A stretch of DNA of 20,877 bases. It comes from JAIXWP01 sp046309775 (lineage in GTDB: Bacteria > Bacteroidota > Bacteroidia > Flavobacteriales_D > Sanyastnellaceae). How positions within the stretch are numbered: position 1 is the stretch's first letter; every line of letters starts with the position of its first letter. The translations under genes and the position numbers were made by a program. The notes beneath the pieces were generated by a model. The model did not search any database, had not been told where the DNA came from, and saw nothing but the letters and a program-made list of their open reading frames with translations. Shown here in pieces: positions 1-6,256 of the stretch. The stretch spans positions 1-20,877 of the forward strand of contig JBKCOM010000047.1 in NCBI GenBank assembly GCA_046309775.1, in the 5' to 3' direction.

Positions 1-50
1 GAGCAACTCAATAAACAAATTTTTAAATAACAAATTAAATCATTAAAACC
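1..50 (+). promoter_or_regulatory. AT-rich untranslated leader of the DUF4402 gene
   Basis: The 50 bases before the ATG at 51 are almost all A and T and contain no purine-rich Shine-Dalgarno motif. A-rich leaders of this kind are common before strongly translated genes in Bacteroidota. The promoter itself lies upstream of the window. Confidence 0.4.
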
Positions 51-560
51 ATGAAAAAGTTTTTAGTTTTCACTGCTGCAATCGTTGTTTCAGTTTCTTC
101 TTTCGCTCAAGGTAACCCAACAGCTTCTGCTACTGCTACCGCTTCTGCTAACATTATCCAGCCATTGGAAATCGTTAAGACTGCTGACCTCGCTTTCGGT
201 AACATCGCTTCTGGTACTTCTGAAGGTACTGTAGTTATCGCTACTGACGGAGCTCGTACTGCAACTGGTGGTGTAACATTGATCGAAGCTGGTAACGTTA
301 GCAATGCTGCTTCTTTCGACGTGAACGGATACGCTGACGCTTCTTTCACTATCGAAGTTCCTGCTTCTATCGTGATCGAAACTGCAGGTGGTGCAGAACA
401 AATGACTGTAGACAACTTCGTATCTAGCCTCGGTGCTGATTCAGTTCTCGACGCTAACGGAGAAGCTACTTTGAACGTAGGTGCTACTTTGAACGTATCA
501 GCTCAACAAGCAGCTGGTCTTTACAGCGGAAGCTTCGACGTGATCGTAGCGTATAACTAA
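51..560 (+). CDS. DUF4402 domain-containing secreted protein
   Basis: This 169-aa protein has a clear Sec signal peptide (MKKF, then a hydrophobic stretch, ending at SSFAQ near residue 20). The mature part begins with an Ala/Thr/Ser-rich strand followed by the pattern IQPLEIVKTADLAFGNI, the N-terminal hallmark of DUF4402 proteins. The rest is a beta-rich domain without cysteines. The family has no established biochemical role; its members are exported beta-sandwich proteins that resemble fimbrial or surface subunits, so a structural surface or periplasmic role is an inference. Codon use is extreme: 10 of 11 Asn are AAC, 7 of 8 Asp are GAC and 7 of 8 Phe are TTC, unlike the neighbours, which prefer AAT, GAT and TTT. 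This suggests very high expression. The gene ends in its own strong terminator and looks monocistronic within the window. Confidence 0.85.
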   Translation: MKKFLVFTAAIVVSVSSFAQGNPTASATATASANIIQPLEIVKTADLAFGNIASGTSEGTVVIATDGARTATGGVTLIEAGNVSNAASFDVNGYADASFTIEVPASIVIETAGGAEQMTVDNFVSSLGADSVLDANGEATLNVGATLNVSAQQAAGLYSGSFDVIVAYN

Positions 561-582
561 TTCGAAATTCAAAATGAATAAC

Positions 583-613
583 AAAAAGTCCTGACATCGT
601 CAGGACTTTTTTT
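583..613 (+). terminator. Rho-independent terminator after the DUF4402 gene (bidirectional)
   Basis: A perfect 13-bp stem (583-595 with 599-611, core AGTCCTGAC/GTCAGGACT) closes a 3-base loop and runs into seven T residues (607-613). The left arm starts with five A residues, so the minus strand also ends in a T tract. It can therefore also stop transcripts leaving the lipoprotein gene on the minus strand. Confidence 0.92.
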
Positions 614-615
614 AT

Positions 616-770
616 TTCCAAATTCCAAATTCCAATCTCCAATCTCCTAACGCTCCGCGTTTCACGAATTCGCTGACTTCAGACGCCATAAATGGCGTCT
701 CTACTGGGGTTTCCCCAATTCCAAACTCCAAATTCCAAATTCCCGTTCTTGTTCTCGTTCTCGTTCTCGT
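616..770. repeat. Composite intergenic repeat: ATTCCAA arrays, palindrome and GTTCTC hexamers
   Basis: Three repeat types are nested here. Degenerate CCAAATT/CCAATCT heptamer-like units flank the region at 616-646 and 715-743. Between them lies a perfect 9-bp inverted repeat (681-689 with 692-700, AGACGCCAT/ATGGCGTCT), then a short GGGG-TTT-CCCC hairpin (706-716). The region ends in four GTTCTT/GTTCTC hexamers (745-768). The last partial unit merges with the stop codon of the lipoprotein gene (770-772 on the minus strand). No open frame or transposase is present. It looks like a dispersed non-coding repeat of the sort scattered between genes in some Bacteroidota; its copy number cannot be judged from one window. 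Confidence 0.75.
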
Positions 771-1282
771 TACGGCTTCAGGAATTCTGACGAAAATACG
801 ATGTTGCTTTCTTTGAGGCTACGGTCTACGATTTGGATTCGGAAGCGGCAGGTGTCGAATTCGGAGGGCAAGTAATAGGTCTGCATCTGCAGCTTGATAG
901 TTCCTTCTTGCGTTTGATCTTGTCCTGTTGGGCGCGCCCAAGGCACGCGGTAATAAAAGGGCACGGCGTCTTCATTCACGCATGGATCCAATATGCCGGG
1001 CTCGGCCACACCATTGTCGACCCAAACCCCATTTTGCTTTTCTTGATAAATCAAATACAAATTGTATTGACGCAAGCAGTCATCAAAGGAGCCTGTGGTG
1101 TCGCCTTGTTCTAATCCAAAGTCGCCGTCGCCATCGGTAAAATCAATCCATAATTCGATTGAGTCGGTTTTATTGATGATTTGATTGAACTTAATTGCGG
1201 GTGTTTCAGGGAAATTATTTTCCTGCATACAGCTAATGGCCAAAACAGCAATTAGACTTAAAAAGATGAAGTTCTTTTTCAT
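770..1282 (-). CDS. Small secreted lipoprotein of unknown function
   Basis: The 170-aa product starts MKKNFIFLSLIAVLAISC, a type II signal peptide with the lipobox cysteine at residue 18, so it should be lipidated and held in the inner or outer membrane. The mature part has an acidic DFTDGDGDFGL segment (about residues 47-57), several cysteines and a beta-rich C-terminal half ending in VFSSEFLKP. I recognise no named domain; the acidic DGDGD run could bind a divalent cation, but this is a guess. It is divergently oriented to the LuxE-like gene, with only about 40 bases between the start codons. A Bacteroidota-type promoter lies immediately before its start codon. Its TAA stop directly touches the hexamer repeat at 745-770. 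Confidence 0.75.
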   Translation of the reverse strand: MKKNFIFLSLIAVLAISCMQENNFPETPAIKFNQIINKTDSIELWIDFTDGDGDFGLEQGDTTGSFDDCLRQYNLYLIYQEKQNGVWVDNGVAEPGILDPCVNEDAVPFYYRVPWARPTGQDQTQEGTIKLQMQTYYLPSEFDTCRFRIQIVDRSLKESNIVFSSEFLKP

Positions 1283-1287
1283 TTGTT

Positions 1288-1318
1288 CAAAGTTATCGAA
1301 TTCCTTTGCACTCAGAAA
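1288..1318 (-). promoter_or_regulatory. Candidate Bacteroidota promoter for the lipoprotein gene
   Basis: On the minus strand TTTC (1318-1315) is followed by exactly 19 bases and then TAACTTTG (1295-1288). The known Bacteroidota housekeeping promoter is TTTG around -33 and TAnnTTTG around -7 with a spacer of about 19-21, so only one base deviates. The start codon begins at 1282, which would leave a leader of only a few bases. The element covers the TTG at 1306 that could otherwise start the opposite gene, favouring its ATG at 1324. Confidence 0.45.
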
Positions 1319-1323
1319 GTGTA

Positions 1324-2292
1324 ATGAGCAAATTTTCCCAAATACAATCGGATGCGGAATTTAACTCCCGTGCTATCGAATTATTTCGCAAACAAAAAGA
1401 TTCCTGCGATATCTACAATCAATACCTGCGCCTGATTCGACAGCATGACAAGCCGATTCAGCATTGGTCTGAAATCCCTTTTTTACCTATTGAATTTTTT
1501 AAGTCTCATCGCGTCACTACTGGCGATTTCGAAGAGCAAGCCATCTTTACCTCCAGCGGTACCACTGGACAAACAACTTCCAAGCATTACGTGAAGGATC
1601 TTTCAATCTATGAAGAGTCTTTTTGCAAAGGCTTTGAATATTTCTATGGAAAGCCTGAGGAATGGACGGTACTGGCTTTACTGCCCAGTTACCTCGAACG
1701 GAGCGGCTCATCTCTGGTGTACATGGCCGATCACTTTATCAAGCGCTCCCATTCGGAGCACAGTGGTTTTTTTCTACACAATCATCAAGATCTCTTTAGT
1801 GTTTTGAATCGCTCGAGAGAAGCGAAACAAAAGATTTTATTGATAGGGGTGACCTACGCTTTGTTGGATTTTGCTGATCAATTCGAGGTTAGAGTTCCTG
1901 ATTTGGTAGTGATGGAGACAGGCGGTATGAAGGGCAGGAGAGAGGAGATGACGCGAGATGAAGTACACACCGAGCTCAAAAAGTGCTTTGAAGTAAATGT
2001 GATTCACAGCGAATATGGTATGACTGAATTAATGAGTCAGGCCTATTCTAAGGGAAATGGAATATTTGAGTGTCCACCTTGGATGAAGGTTGCCGCACGA
2101 GAAGTGACCGATCCGTTTAATGTATCCACCGCGGGATCGGGCGCACTGAACATCATTGATCTTGCCAATGAAGATTCTTGTGCTTTTATTGCTACTCAGG
2201 ACCTCAGTAACATACAGTCAGACGGACGTTTTGAGGTACTAGGGCGCTTCGATCATGCTGAAGTACGCGGGTGTAATCTTATGGTGGTGTAA
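1324..2292 (+). CDS. LuxE-like acyl-protein synthetase / acyltransferase
   Basis: This 322-aa protein belongs to the LuxE branch of the adenylate-forming superfamily, which activates a carboxylic acid with ATP and transfers the acyl group to an enzyme cysteine. Visible motifs are the phosphate-binding loop FTSSGTTGQTT (residues about 75-85), YGMTE (about 231-235), which is typical of PaaK/LuxE enzymes, and a C-terminal RGCNLM with Cys317, in the place of the acyl-accepting cysteine of LuxE. LuxE of luminous bacteria is somewhat longer (about 370 aa). No luxC, luxD or luciferase gene is near, so bioluminescence is unlikely; a role in fatty-acid or surface-polymer acylation is possible but unproven. 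I chose the ATG at 1324 over an in-frame TTG at 1306, which would lie inside the divergent promoter. A shared hairpin terminator follows. Confidence 0.82.
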   Translation: MSKFSQIQSDAEFNSRAIELFRKQKDSCDIYNQYLRLIRQHDKPIQHWSEIPFLPIEFFKSHRVTTGDFEEQAIFTSSGTTGQTTSKHYVKDLSIYEESFCKGFEYFYGKPEEWTVLALLPSYLERSGSSLVYMADHFIKRSHSEHSGFFLHNHQDLFSVLNRSREAKQKILLIGVTYALLDFADQFEVRVPDLVVMETGGMKGRREEMTRDEVHTELKKCFEVNVIHSEYGMTELMSQAYSKGNGIFECPPWMKVAAREVTDPFNVSTAGSGALNIIDLANEDSCAFIATQDLSNIQSDGRFEVLGRFDHAEVRGCNLMVV

Positions 2293-2330
2293 AAAACAAA
2301 ATCCCCTTCCGTTAGGAAAGGGATTTAAGT
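2291..2330. terminator. Convergent bidirectional terminator
   Basis: A 12-bp stem with one mismatch (2299-2310 with 2315-2326, AAATCCCCTTCC against GGAAAGGGATTT) closes a GTTA loop between two convergent genes. On the minus strand it is followed by TTTGTTTTTT, a good U tract for ending the response-regulator transcript. On the plus strand the tract is only three T residues, so it is weaker for the LuxE-like gene. Confidence 0.7.
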
Positions 2331-2357
2331 CTAGTTGTTGTTGTTTGTCTTGTCTTA

Positions 2358-2858
2358 TTAGGACAATAATCGTTGTCTGAGAATGAATTCGAATTGTTGA
2401 TTTTGACGTGTCAGCATCTGTATTTGTCTTTCCTTCTCAATCACGTCTTTACAGTTCTCCCAAGCCTCATTTACCATCGAAAGGATCTCCTTGTTATTAA
2501 AAGGTTTGGTGAGAATACGGAAGACCTTACCCTTGTTTACAGCCTCGACTACGGGAATCAAGTCTGTGTAACCGGTGAGTAGGATACGCTGCACGAATGG
2601 AAAGTCTCTGGATATGCTCTCGAGAAATTCCACACCGCTCATGCTTGGCATGTTGTGGTCAGTGATGGCGATGTGAATTTTTTCACTATCGATCATATTG
2701 TACGCCTCAACAGGATTGGAGGCGGTGAAAACTTCAAAGTTCTGCCTAAAATTCGCAAGAAATGCGTCCAGATTTGCCTGATCGTCGTCCAAATACAAAA
2801 CCTTCGGCATCTGGTCAATCTCCGGCTCATGTTGGCCGGGTGAATAATGCATAGTCAT
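2358..2858 (-). CDS. Single-domain response regulator with C-terminal helix
   Basis: This 166-aa protein is a CheY-like receiver domain. Key residues are present: the acidic cluster DDD at 24-26, the phospho-acceptor Asp67 in ITDHNMP, Thr95 in LLTGYTD and Lys118 in TKPF. The LTGYTDL...AVNKGKVFRILTKPF wording is that of receiver domains found with HD-GYP or other large outputs, but here no DNA-binding or enzymatic output follows, only a Gln/Arg-rich helix likely to be a coiled coil (residues 130-163). It probably signals through protein contacts. ATG codons at 2858, 2852 and 2810 are all possible starts; the first 16 residues are not part of the fold. It lies 67 bp downstream of the XRE regulator on the same strand and is probably cotranscribed. 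No histidine kinase is nearby. Confidence 0.85.
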   Translation of the reverse strand: MTMHYSPGQHEPEIDQMPKVLYLDDDQANLDAFLANFRQNFEVFTASNPVEAYNMIDSEKIHIAITDHNMPSMSGVEFLESISRDFPFVQRILLTGYTDLIPVVEAVNKGKVFRILTKPFNNKEILSMVNEAWENCKDVIEKERQIQMLTRQNQQFEFILRQRLLS

Positions 2859-2866
2859 AATGAATG

Positions 2867-2884
2867 CGTTTTATGGTTAAAACG
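2867..2884. promoter_or_regulatory. Inverted repeat just upstream of the response regulator
   Basis: CGTTTTA (2867-2873) and TAAAACG (2878-2884) form a perfect 7-bp inverted repeat around TGGT, nine bases from the first ATG of the response regulator. It could be an operator or an mRNA hairpin near the translation start. No experimental analogue is known to me. Confidence 0.3.
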
Positions 2885-2925
2885 TAGAATTTGTTGTTGG
2901 GTTACGTTATCCAGCCAGAAATTGA

Positions 2926-3351
2926 TTATTCGTTTACCGGTCCAGATAGCGGGAAGTCCTTGTATAGGGACTCGCTAGCAGATTTTCTGTCAAGAAAACC
3001 CATTAGTCGTTCAATAATACGTTCAGATTTGGTTTGATGTTCCAAAAGGCTTTTCAACAATTCGTCATTGTTTTCGAGCAATCGGTCCACAATGTCGCGT
3101 GGCACCGCATCATTGCGACGAAAAGGCTTGCTGGAAACTGTGGATAACTCAATGTGCATGTCGTGCTGCATGATTTGGTCTATCCTGACTCCGTAAAGTT
3201 GAGCGAGTTTTTGTAATTCTTGAGCTTTTGCCGTTCGACCTCCTGATTCTAATCTGCTGTATTCCGGCTGGCTCATGCCGAGAAAGGTGGCGACATACTC
3301 TTGTTTGAAGTCCTTAATCAAACGAAGATTTTTGATTTGAGGGTAATGCAT
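2926..3351 (-). CDS. XRE-family helix-turn-helix transcriptional regulator
   Basis: The 141-aa protein opens with a Cro/CI-type helix-turn-helix (residues about 6-62). Features are IKNLRLIKDFKQEYVATFLGMSQPEYSRLESGGR, given here as separate helices KDFKQEYVATFLG (scaffold helix 2) and SQPEYSRLESG (recognition helix), followed by ELQKLAQLYGVRIDQIM. The C-terminal half (about 85-130) is predicted helical (LLENNDELLKSLLEHQTKS) and may oligomerise or sense a partner. No membrane segment or ligand domain is seen. The upstream region holds paired TGACCC repeats that could be its own operators. The response regulator lies downstream on the same strand, suggesting a two-gene regulatory operon. The target genes are unknown. 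Confidence 0.85.
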   Translation of the reverse strand: MHYPQIKNLRLIKDFKQEYVATFLGMSQPEYSRLESGGRTAKAQELQKLAQLYGVRIDQIMQHDMHIELSTVSSKPFRRNDAVPRDIVDRLLENNDELLKSLLEHQTKSERIIERLMGFLDRKSASESLYKDFPLSGPVNE

Positions 3352-3379
3352 AAAATTTATTTTGGTTAATTAGTAAAGG

Positions 3380-3422
3380 TGACCCAAAAATGAATCTTAT
3401 TGATTGCATTTGACCCGAAATG
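3380..3422. promoter_or_regulatory. Paired TGACCC-A-rich direct repeats upstream of the XRE gene
   Basis: TGACCCAAAAATG (3380-3392) recurs as TGACCCGAAATG (3411-3422), with starts 31 bases apart, about three helical turns. On the minus strand the first copy overlaps CATTTTTG, one base away from a Bacteroidota -7 box, 34 bases before the XRE start codon. The arrangement fits operator sites for autoregulation. This is inference. Confidence 0.35.
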
Positions 3423-3450
3423 CGAAATTTACGAATTCGAAAAATTCGAA

Positions 3451-3482
3451 TAAAAAACAAGAGGCTCCACGTTTGGAGCCTC
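3451..3482 (-). terminator. Orphan minus-strand terminator
   Basis: A perfect 9-bp stem (3461-3469 with 3474-3482, GAGGCTCCA/TGGAGCCTC) closes a four-base loop. On the minus strand it is followed by TTGTTTTTTATT; on the plus strand no T tract follows. It therefore looks like an intrinsic terminator for a minus-strand transcript, yet no annotated minus-strand gene lies upstream of it, as the next gene to the right is on the plus strand. Confidence 0.65.
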
Positions 3483-3734
3483 ATGTCACTAAACCTTTAA
3501 CCAAAACCTTCCCCTTGACTAGATCCTTAGGGGGAGGAATCTTAATACCACTATGAAAAACCATCGTCTTTCTATTATGTTTAAAAAGACATGACAAAAA
3601 TATAATGTACGCACAAGACTATGTGCTAAAAGCCTGTTAAAGGCTTCCTAATGAATGTTAATTGAATTACCGTTCATCATTTTCATGCAGCGTTATTATT
3701 TATATGTCGTCTTCTTTGCACAAAATTGTTGTTT
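3483..3734. other. Structured gene-free region, possible leader or small RNA
   Basis: No convincing protein gene lies between the XRE gene and the beta-barrel gene. Several inverted repeats do: CCTTCCCCT/AGGGGGAGG (3507-3515 with 3529-3537, one G-U pair if read on the plus strand), GTCTTT/AAAGAC (3566-3571 with 3585-3590), GCACA/TGTGC (3611-3615 with 3622-3626) and AAGCCT/AGGCTT (3630-3635 with 3641-3646). Two mini-ORFs exist: plus 3553-3594 (13 aa, starting MKNHRL and preceded by a G-rich GGGGGAGG) and minus 3481-3564 (27 aa, Lys/Val/Pro-rich). A -7-like TATTTTTG occurs on the minus strand at 3602-3595 without a good -33 box. It may be a structured 5' leader of the downstream gene or a minus-strand small RNA ending at 3451. 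Confidence 0.4.
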
Positions 3735-6137
3735 ATGAAAGTGTTGTTGTCCGCTATTTTGGGGCTCATCTCATTGTGCGCTTATTCTCAAAGTGCTATA
3801 ACAGGTCTTGTGATTGATGATCAAAAACAGCCGCTTGAATTTGTAAATGTTATTCTTCAAAATGCGAGTGATTCGGTCATGGTAAAAGCTGCCGTTACCG
3901 ATGCTTCTGGTAAGTTTACAATCGAGTCCATTCCTTCTGGAAACTACTTTATTTTGTTCAGACAAGTAGGGCTTCCAGATGTGGCTTCACCTGTATTCGA
4001 ATATAAAGAGGGACAAAAATTTGATCTCCCTGAAGTGGTAATGTCTTCAAATGGTCAGGATTTGAAAGCGGTGGAGGTAGTATATGTGAAACCACTGGTT
4101 GAAATAAAAGCAGATAAGACTATATTCAATGTAGAGGGCACCACCAATGCCGCGGGTCTCAATGCGTTGGAGGTGTTGCGCAAAGCACCTGGTGTGACCG
4201 TCGACAACAATGAAAATATAATGGTCAAGGGAAGAGGTGGTATTGTCATCTACATCGATGGAAAGCTCACTCCTCTCGATGGTGACGCGCTCACAGACAT
4301 GCTTAAAAATATGCAAAGCTCGAATATTGAATCCATCGAAATCATTACCAATCCAAGTGCGAAGTTTGATGCTGCAGGTAATGCAGGTATTATTAATATT
4401 AAATTGAAAAAGAACAAAAACCTCGGAACGAACGGAACGCTATCGTTGGGGTACGGCGTTCAGAAGTATGGAAAATACAACACCAACCTCACCCTCAACC
4501 GCCGCACCGAAAAATGGAATCTTTATGGTATGTACGGCAACAACTGGGGAAAGAATTGGAGCTTCCAGGATTTTTATCGCGCACAAAATGGAATTACGTT
4601 CGATCAAAGCACTACAACCATCGGAGATGGTTTGGGTCATAATTTCAAAACGGGCGCAGACTATTTTATCAATCCCAAACACACGGTAGGTGTCATGCTC
4701 ACCGGCAACTTGGGAGAAAATATTTGGAATGGAAATACACGCACCGATATCACAGACCCTTCTGGATTCGATCGCGTGCTCATCGCACAAAGCTTGAATG
4801 ATGGCCGAAGAGATAATCTCAATGCCAACCTCAATTACCACTTTAAGGATACCCTCGGACACGACTTGGTGGTGGATTTTGATTATGGCTATTTCGACCA
4901 CTGGAGCGATAGCTATCAACCAAATAAATACTACAATCCAGCGGAGAGCTTTATTCTTTATGAAAACAACTTCAAAAACAATACTTCCACTGTCATAAGA
5001 TTGGGGACGGTAAAGGCAGATTACGAGCAGCCATTCTTGAAAGGCAAATTGGGCGCGGGTTTCAAACTCTCCTTAGTGGAAACAGATAATGATCTCGATT
5101 TTTTTAATGTAATAAATGGGGTAGACTTCGTGGATAGCACACGAACAAACACATTTGCATACAAGGAAAATATCAATGCAGGGTACATCAACTACAACCG
5201 ACAAATCAAGAAGCTTTCGATTCAACTGGGCTTGCGTGCGGAGCATACGGTAAGCCAAGGAGAACTTATTGTTACTACTACCGAACAGTATGAGAATATT
5301 GATCGCAATTATATCAACTTCTTCCCGAGCGCGGCTTTGACTTATGAAGTGAATGGGAAAAACACCTTGAATCTTACTTATAGCCGAAGAATTGATAGGC
5401 CTAGTTATCAAGATTTAAACCCTTTTGAATACCGCATCGATGAACTTAGCTACAGCAAAGGCAATGTGAATCTTCGCCCACAAATGACGCATAGTTTGGA
5501 GTTGACACACACCTTTATGTATATGGTGAATACTTCCATCGGCTATGGGCGCACACAAGACTTTTTTACGGAAATCACAGATACCACGGAAGTGGAGCGT
5601 TCATTTATCAGCCCGCAAAATTTGGGTTTTCAAGAGTACTTCTCGTTTAATTTGGGTTCACCAATCCCAATCAATAAATGGTGGAATGGATATTTGAATG
5701 CCAACTTTACGCATCTTCACAATAGAGCAAACTTTTCGGAAGCTCGAACGATCAATCTTAGAGCGAATTCCTACAGTTTTTATTTACAAAACACCTTCAC
5801 TATAAATAAAGCTATCGGCTTCGAAGTGAGTGGCTGGTACTCAGGACCGGGCATTTGGGGTGGAACTTTTGTAAACGAACCCATGTGGAGTTTGGATTTA
5901 GGGATGAAATATGTGTTTATGAATGAACGCGCCACCCTGAGGGCGACCTACGGCGATATTTTCTGGGCATCAAAATGGCGTGGTATTTCCGACTTTGCTG
6001 GATTGTATATGGATGCCAGTGGTGGTTGGGAATCACGAATTTTTAGGGTCAACCTAAGTGTAAATCTAGGTAATACCCAGATGAAAGGACGCGACCGCAA
6101 GACTGGAATCGATGATTTGAAGAATCGAGTGAAGTAA
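3735..6137 (+). CDS. Outer membrane beta-barrel protein (TonB-dependent receptor-like)
   Basis: This 800-aa protein has a signal peptide (MKVLLSAILG to about Ser20), then a CarboxypepD_reg-like beta domain (about 22-95, starting ITGLVIDDQKQPLEFVNV). A TonB-receptor plug domain follows (about 125-229, with LRKAPGVTVD, VKGRGGIVIYIDGK and ITNPSAKFDAAGNAGIINIKLK), and the rest to about residue 775 is an aromatic, beta-strand-rich barrel of the 'outer membrane beta-barrel family' (OMP_b-brl_3) with LTYSRRIDRPSYQDLNPF. It ends in a charged tail (KGRDRKTGIDDLKNRVK), usual for this family. Such proteins sit in the outer membrane and probably import or secrete peptides or ligands by an unproven mechanism; no substrate can be named and no SusD partner is adjacent. 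The ATG at 3735 was chosen over a TTG at 3726 because the signal peptide begins there. No clear terminator follows. Confidence 0.87.
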   Translation: MKVLLSAILGLISLCAYSQSAITGLVIDDQKQPLEFVNVILQNASDSVMVKAAVTDASGKFTIESIPSGNYFILFRQVGLPDVASPVFEYKEGQKFDLPEVVMSSNGQDLKAVEVVYVKPLVEIKADKTIFNVEGTTNAAGLNALEVLRKAPGVTVDNNENIMVKGRGGIVIYIDGKLTPLDGDALTDMLKNMQSSNIESIEIITNPSAKFDAAGNAGIINIKLKKNKNLGTNGTLSLGYGVQKYGKYNTNLTLNRRTEKWNLYGMYGNNWGKNWSFQDFYRAQNGITFDQSTTTIGDGLGHNFKTGADYFINPKHTVGVMLTGNLGENIWNGNTRTDITDPSGFDRVLIAQSLNDGRRDNLNANLNYHFKDTLGHDLVVDFDYGYFDHWSDSYQPNKYYNPAESFILYENNFKNNTSTVIRLGTVKADYEQPFLKGKLGAGFKLSLVETDNDLDFFNVINGVDFVDSTRTNTFAYKENINAGYINYNRQIKKLSIQLGLRAEHTVSQGELIVTTTEQYENIDRNYINFFPSAALTYEVNGKNTLNLTYSRRIDRPSYQDLNPFEYRIDELSYSKGNVNLRPQMTHSLELTHTFMYMVNTSIGYGRTQDFFTEITDTTEVERSFISPQNLGFQEYFSFNLGSPIPINKWWNGYLNANFTHLHNRANFSEARTINLRANSYSFYLQNTFTINKAIGFEVSGWYSGPGIWGGTFVNEPMWSLDLGMKYVFMNERATLRATYGDIFWASKWRGISDFAGLYMDASGGWESRIFRVNLSVNLGNTQMKGRDRKTGIDDLKNRVK

Positions 6138-6256
6138 TTAACAGGTTTACTGACAATCGATATTGAATAAGTTCTCCAGATTTCTTTTATAATAGGTTGT
6201 AAAAATCTTGTTCTTAGTAGGATTAAATAGGGACCATTCCGTATTGCCAATCCTGC
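6138..6256. other. Spacer between the beta-barrel gene and ftsQ
   Basis: These 119 bases contain no hairpin terminator and no good TAnnTTTG promoter. An in-frame stop (TAA at 6224-6226) limits how far ftsQ can extend upstream. In a standard Bacteroidota dcw cluster murC would lie here, so this spacer is one of the likely rearrangement junctions. Confidence 0.4.

Noticed and set aside
90..415. Two long reading frames antisense to the DUF4402 gene
   Set aside because: They arise because the sense gene uses a narrow codon set that leaves few stops on the other strand. They have no signal peptide, known motif or leader and lie wholly inside a clear gene.
745..770. GTTCTC hexamers as a CRISPR or phase-variable array
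   Set aside because: The units are 6 bp without spacers, so it is not CRISPR. The array lies after the stop codon, not in a promoter or coding frame, so phase variation is unlikely.
1306..1323. TTG at 1306 as the start of the LuxE-like gene
   Set aside because: It would lie inside the candidate divergent promoter and add six residues unlike the family; an ATG at 1324 is adequate.
1324..2292. Bioluminescence (lux) operon
   Set aside because: Only the LuxE-like gene is present, with no reductase, transferase or luciferase subunits. LuxE-like proteins are common alone in Bacteroidota.
2358..3351. Toxin-antitoxin or phage-type regulatory module
   Set aside because: The XRE protein is followed by a clear receiver domain, not a toxin, and no integrase or phage gene is near.
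4440..4919. 159-aa frame antisense to the beta-barrel gene
   Set aside because: It is fully inside a well-supported gene, and its composition mirrors the sense codons. No domain or start signal is seen.
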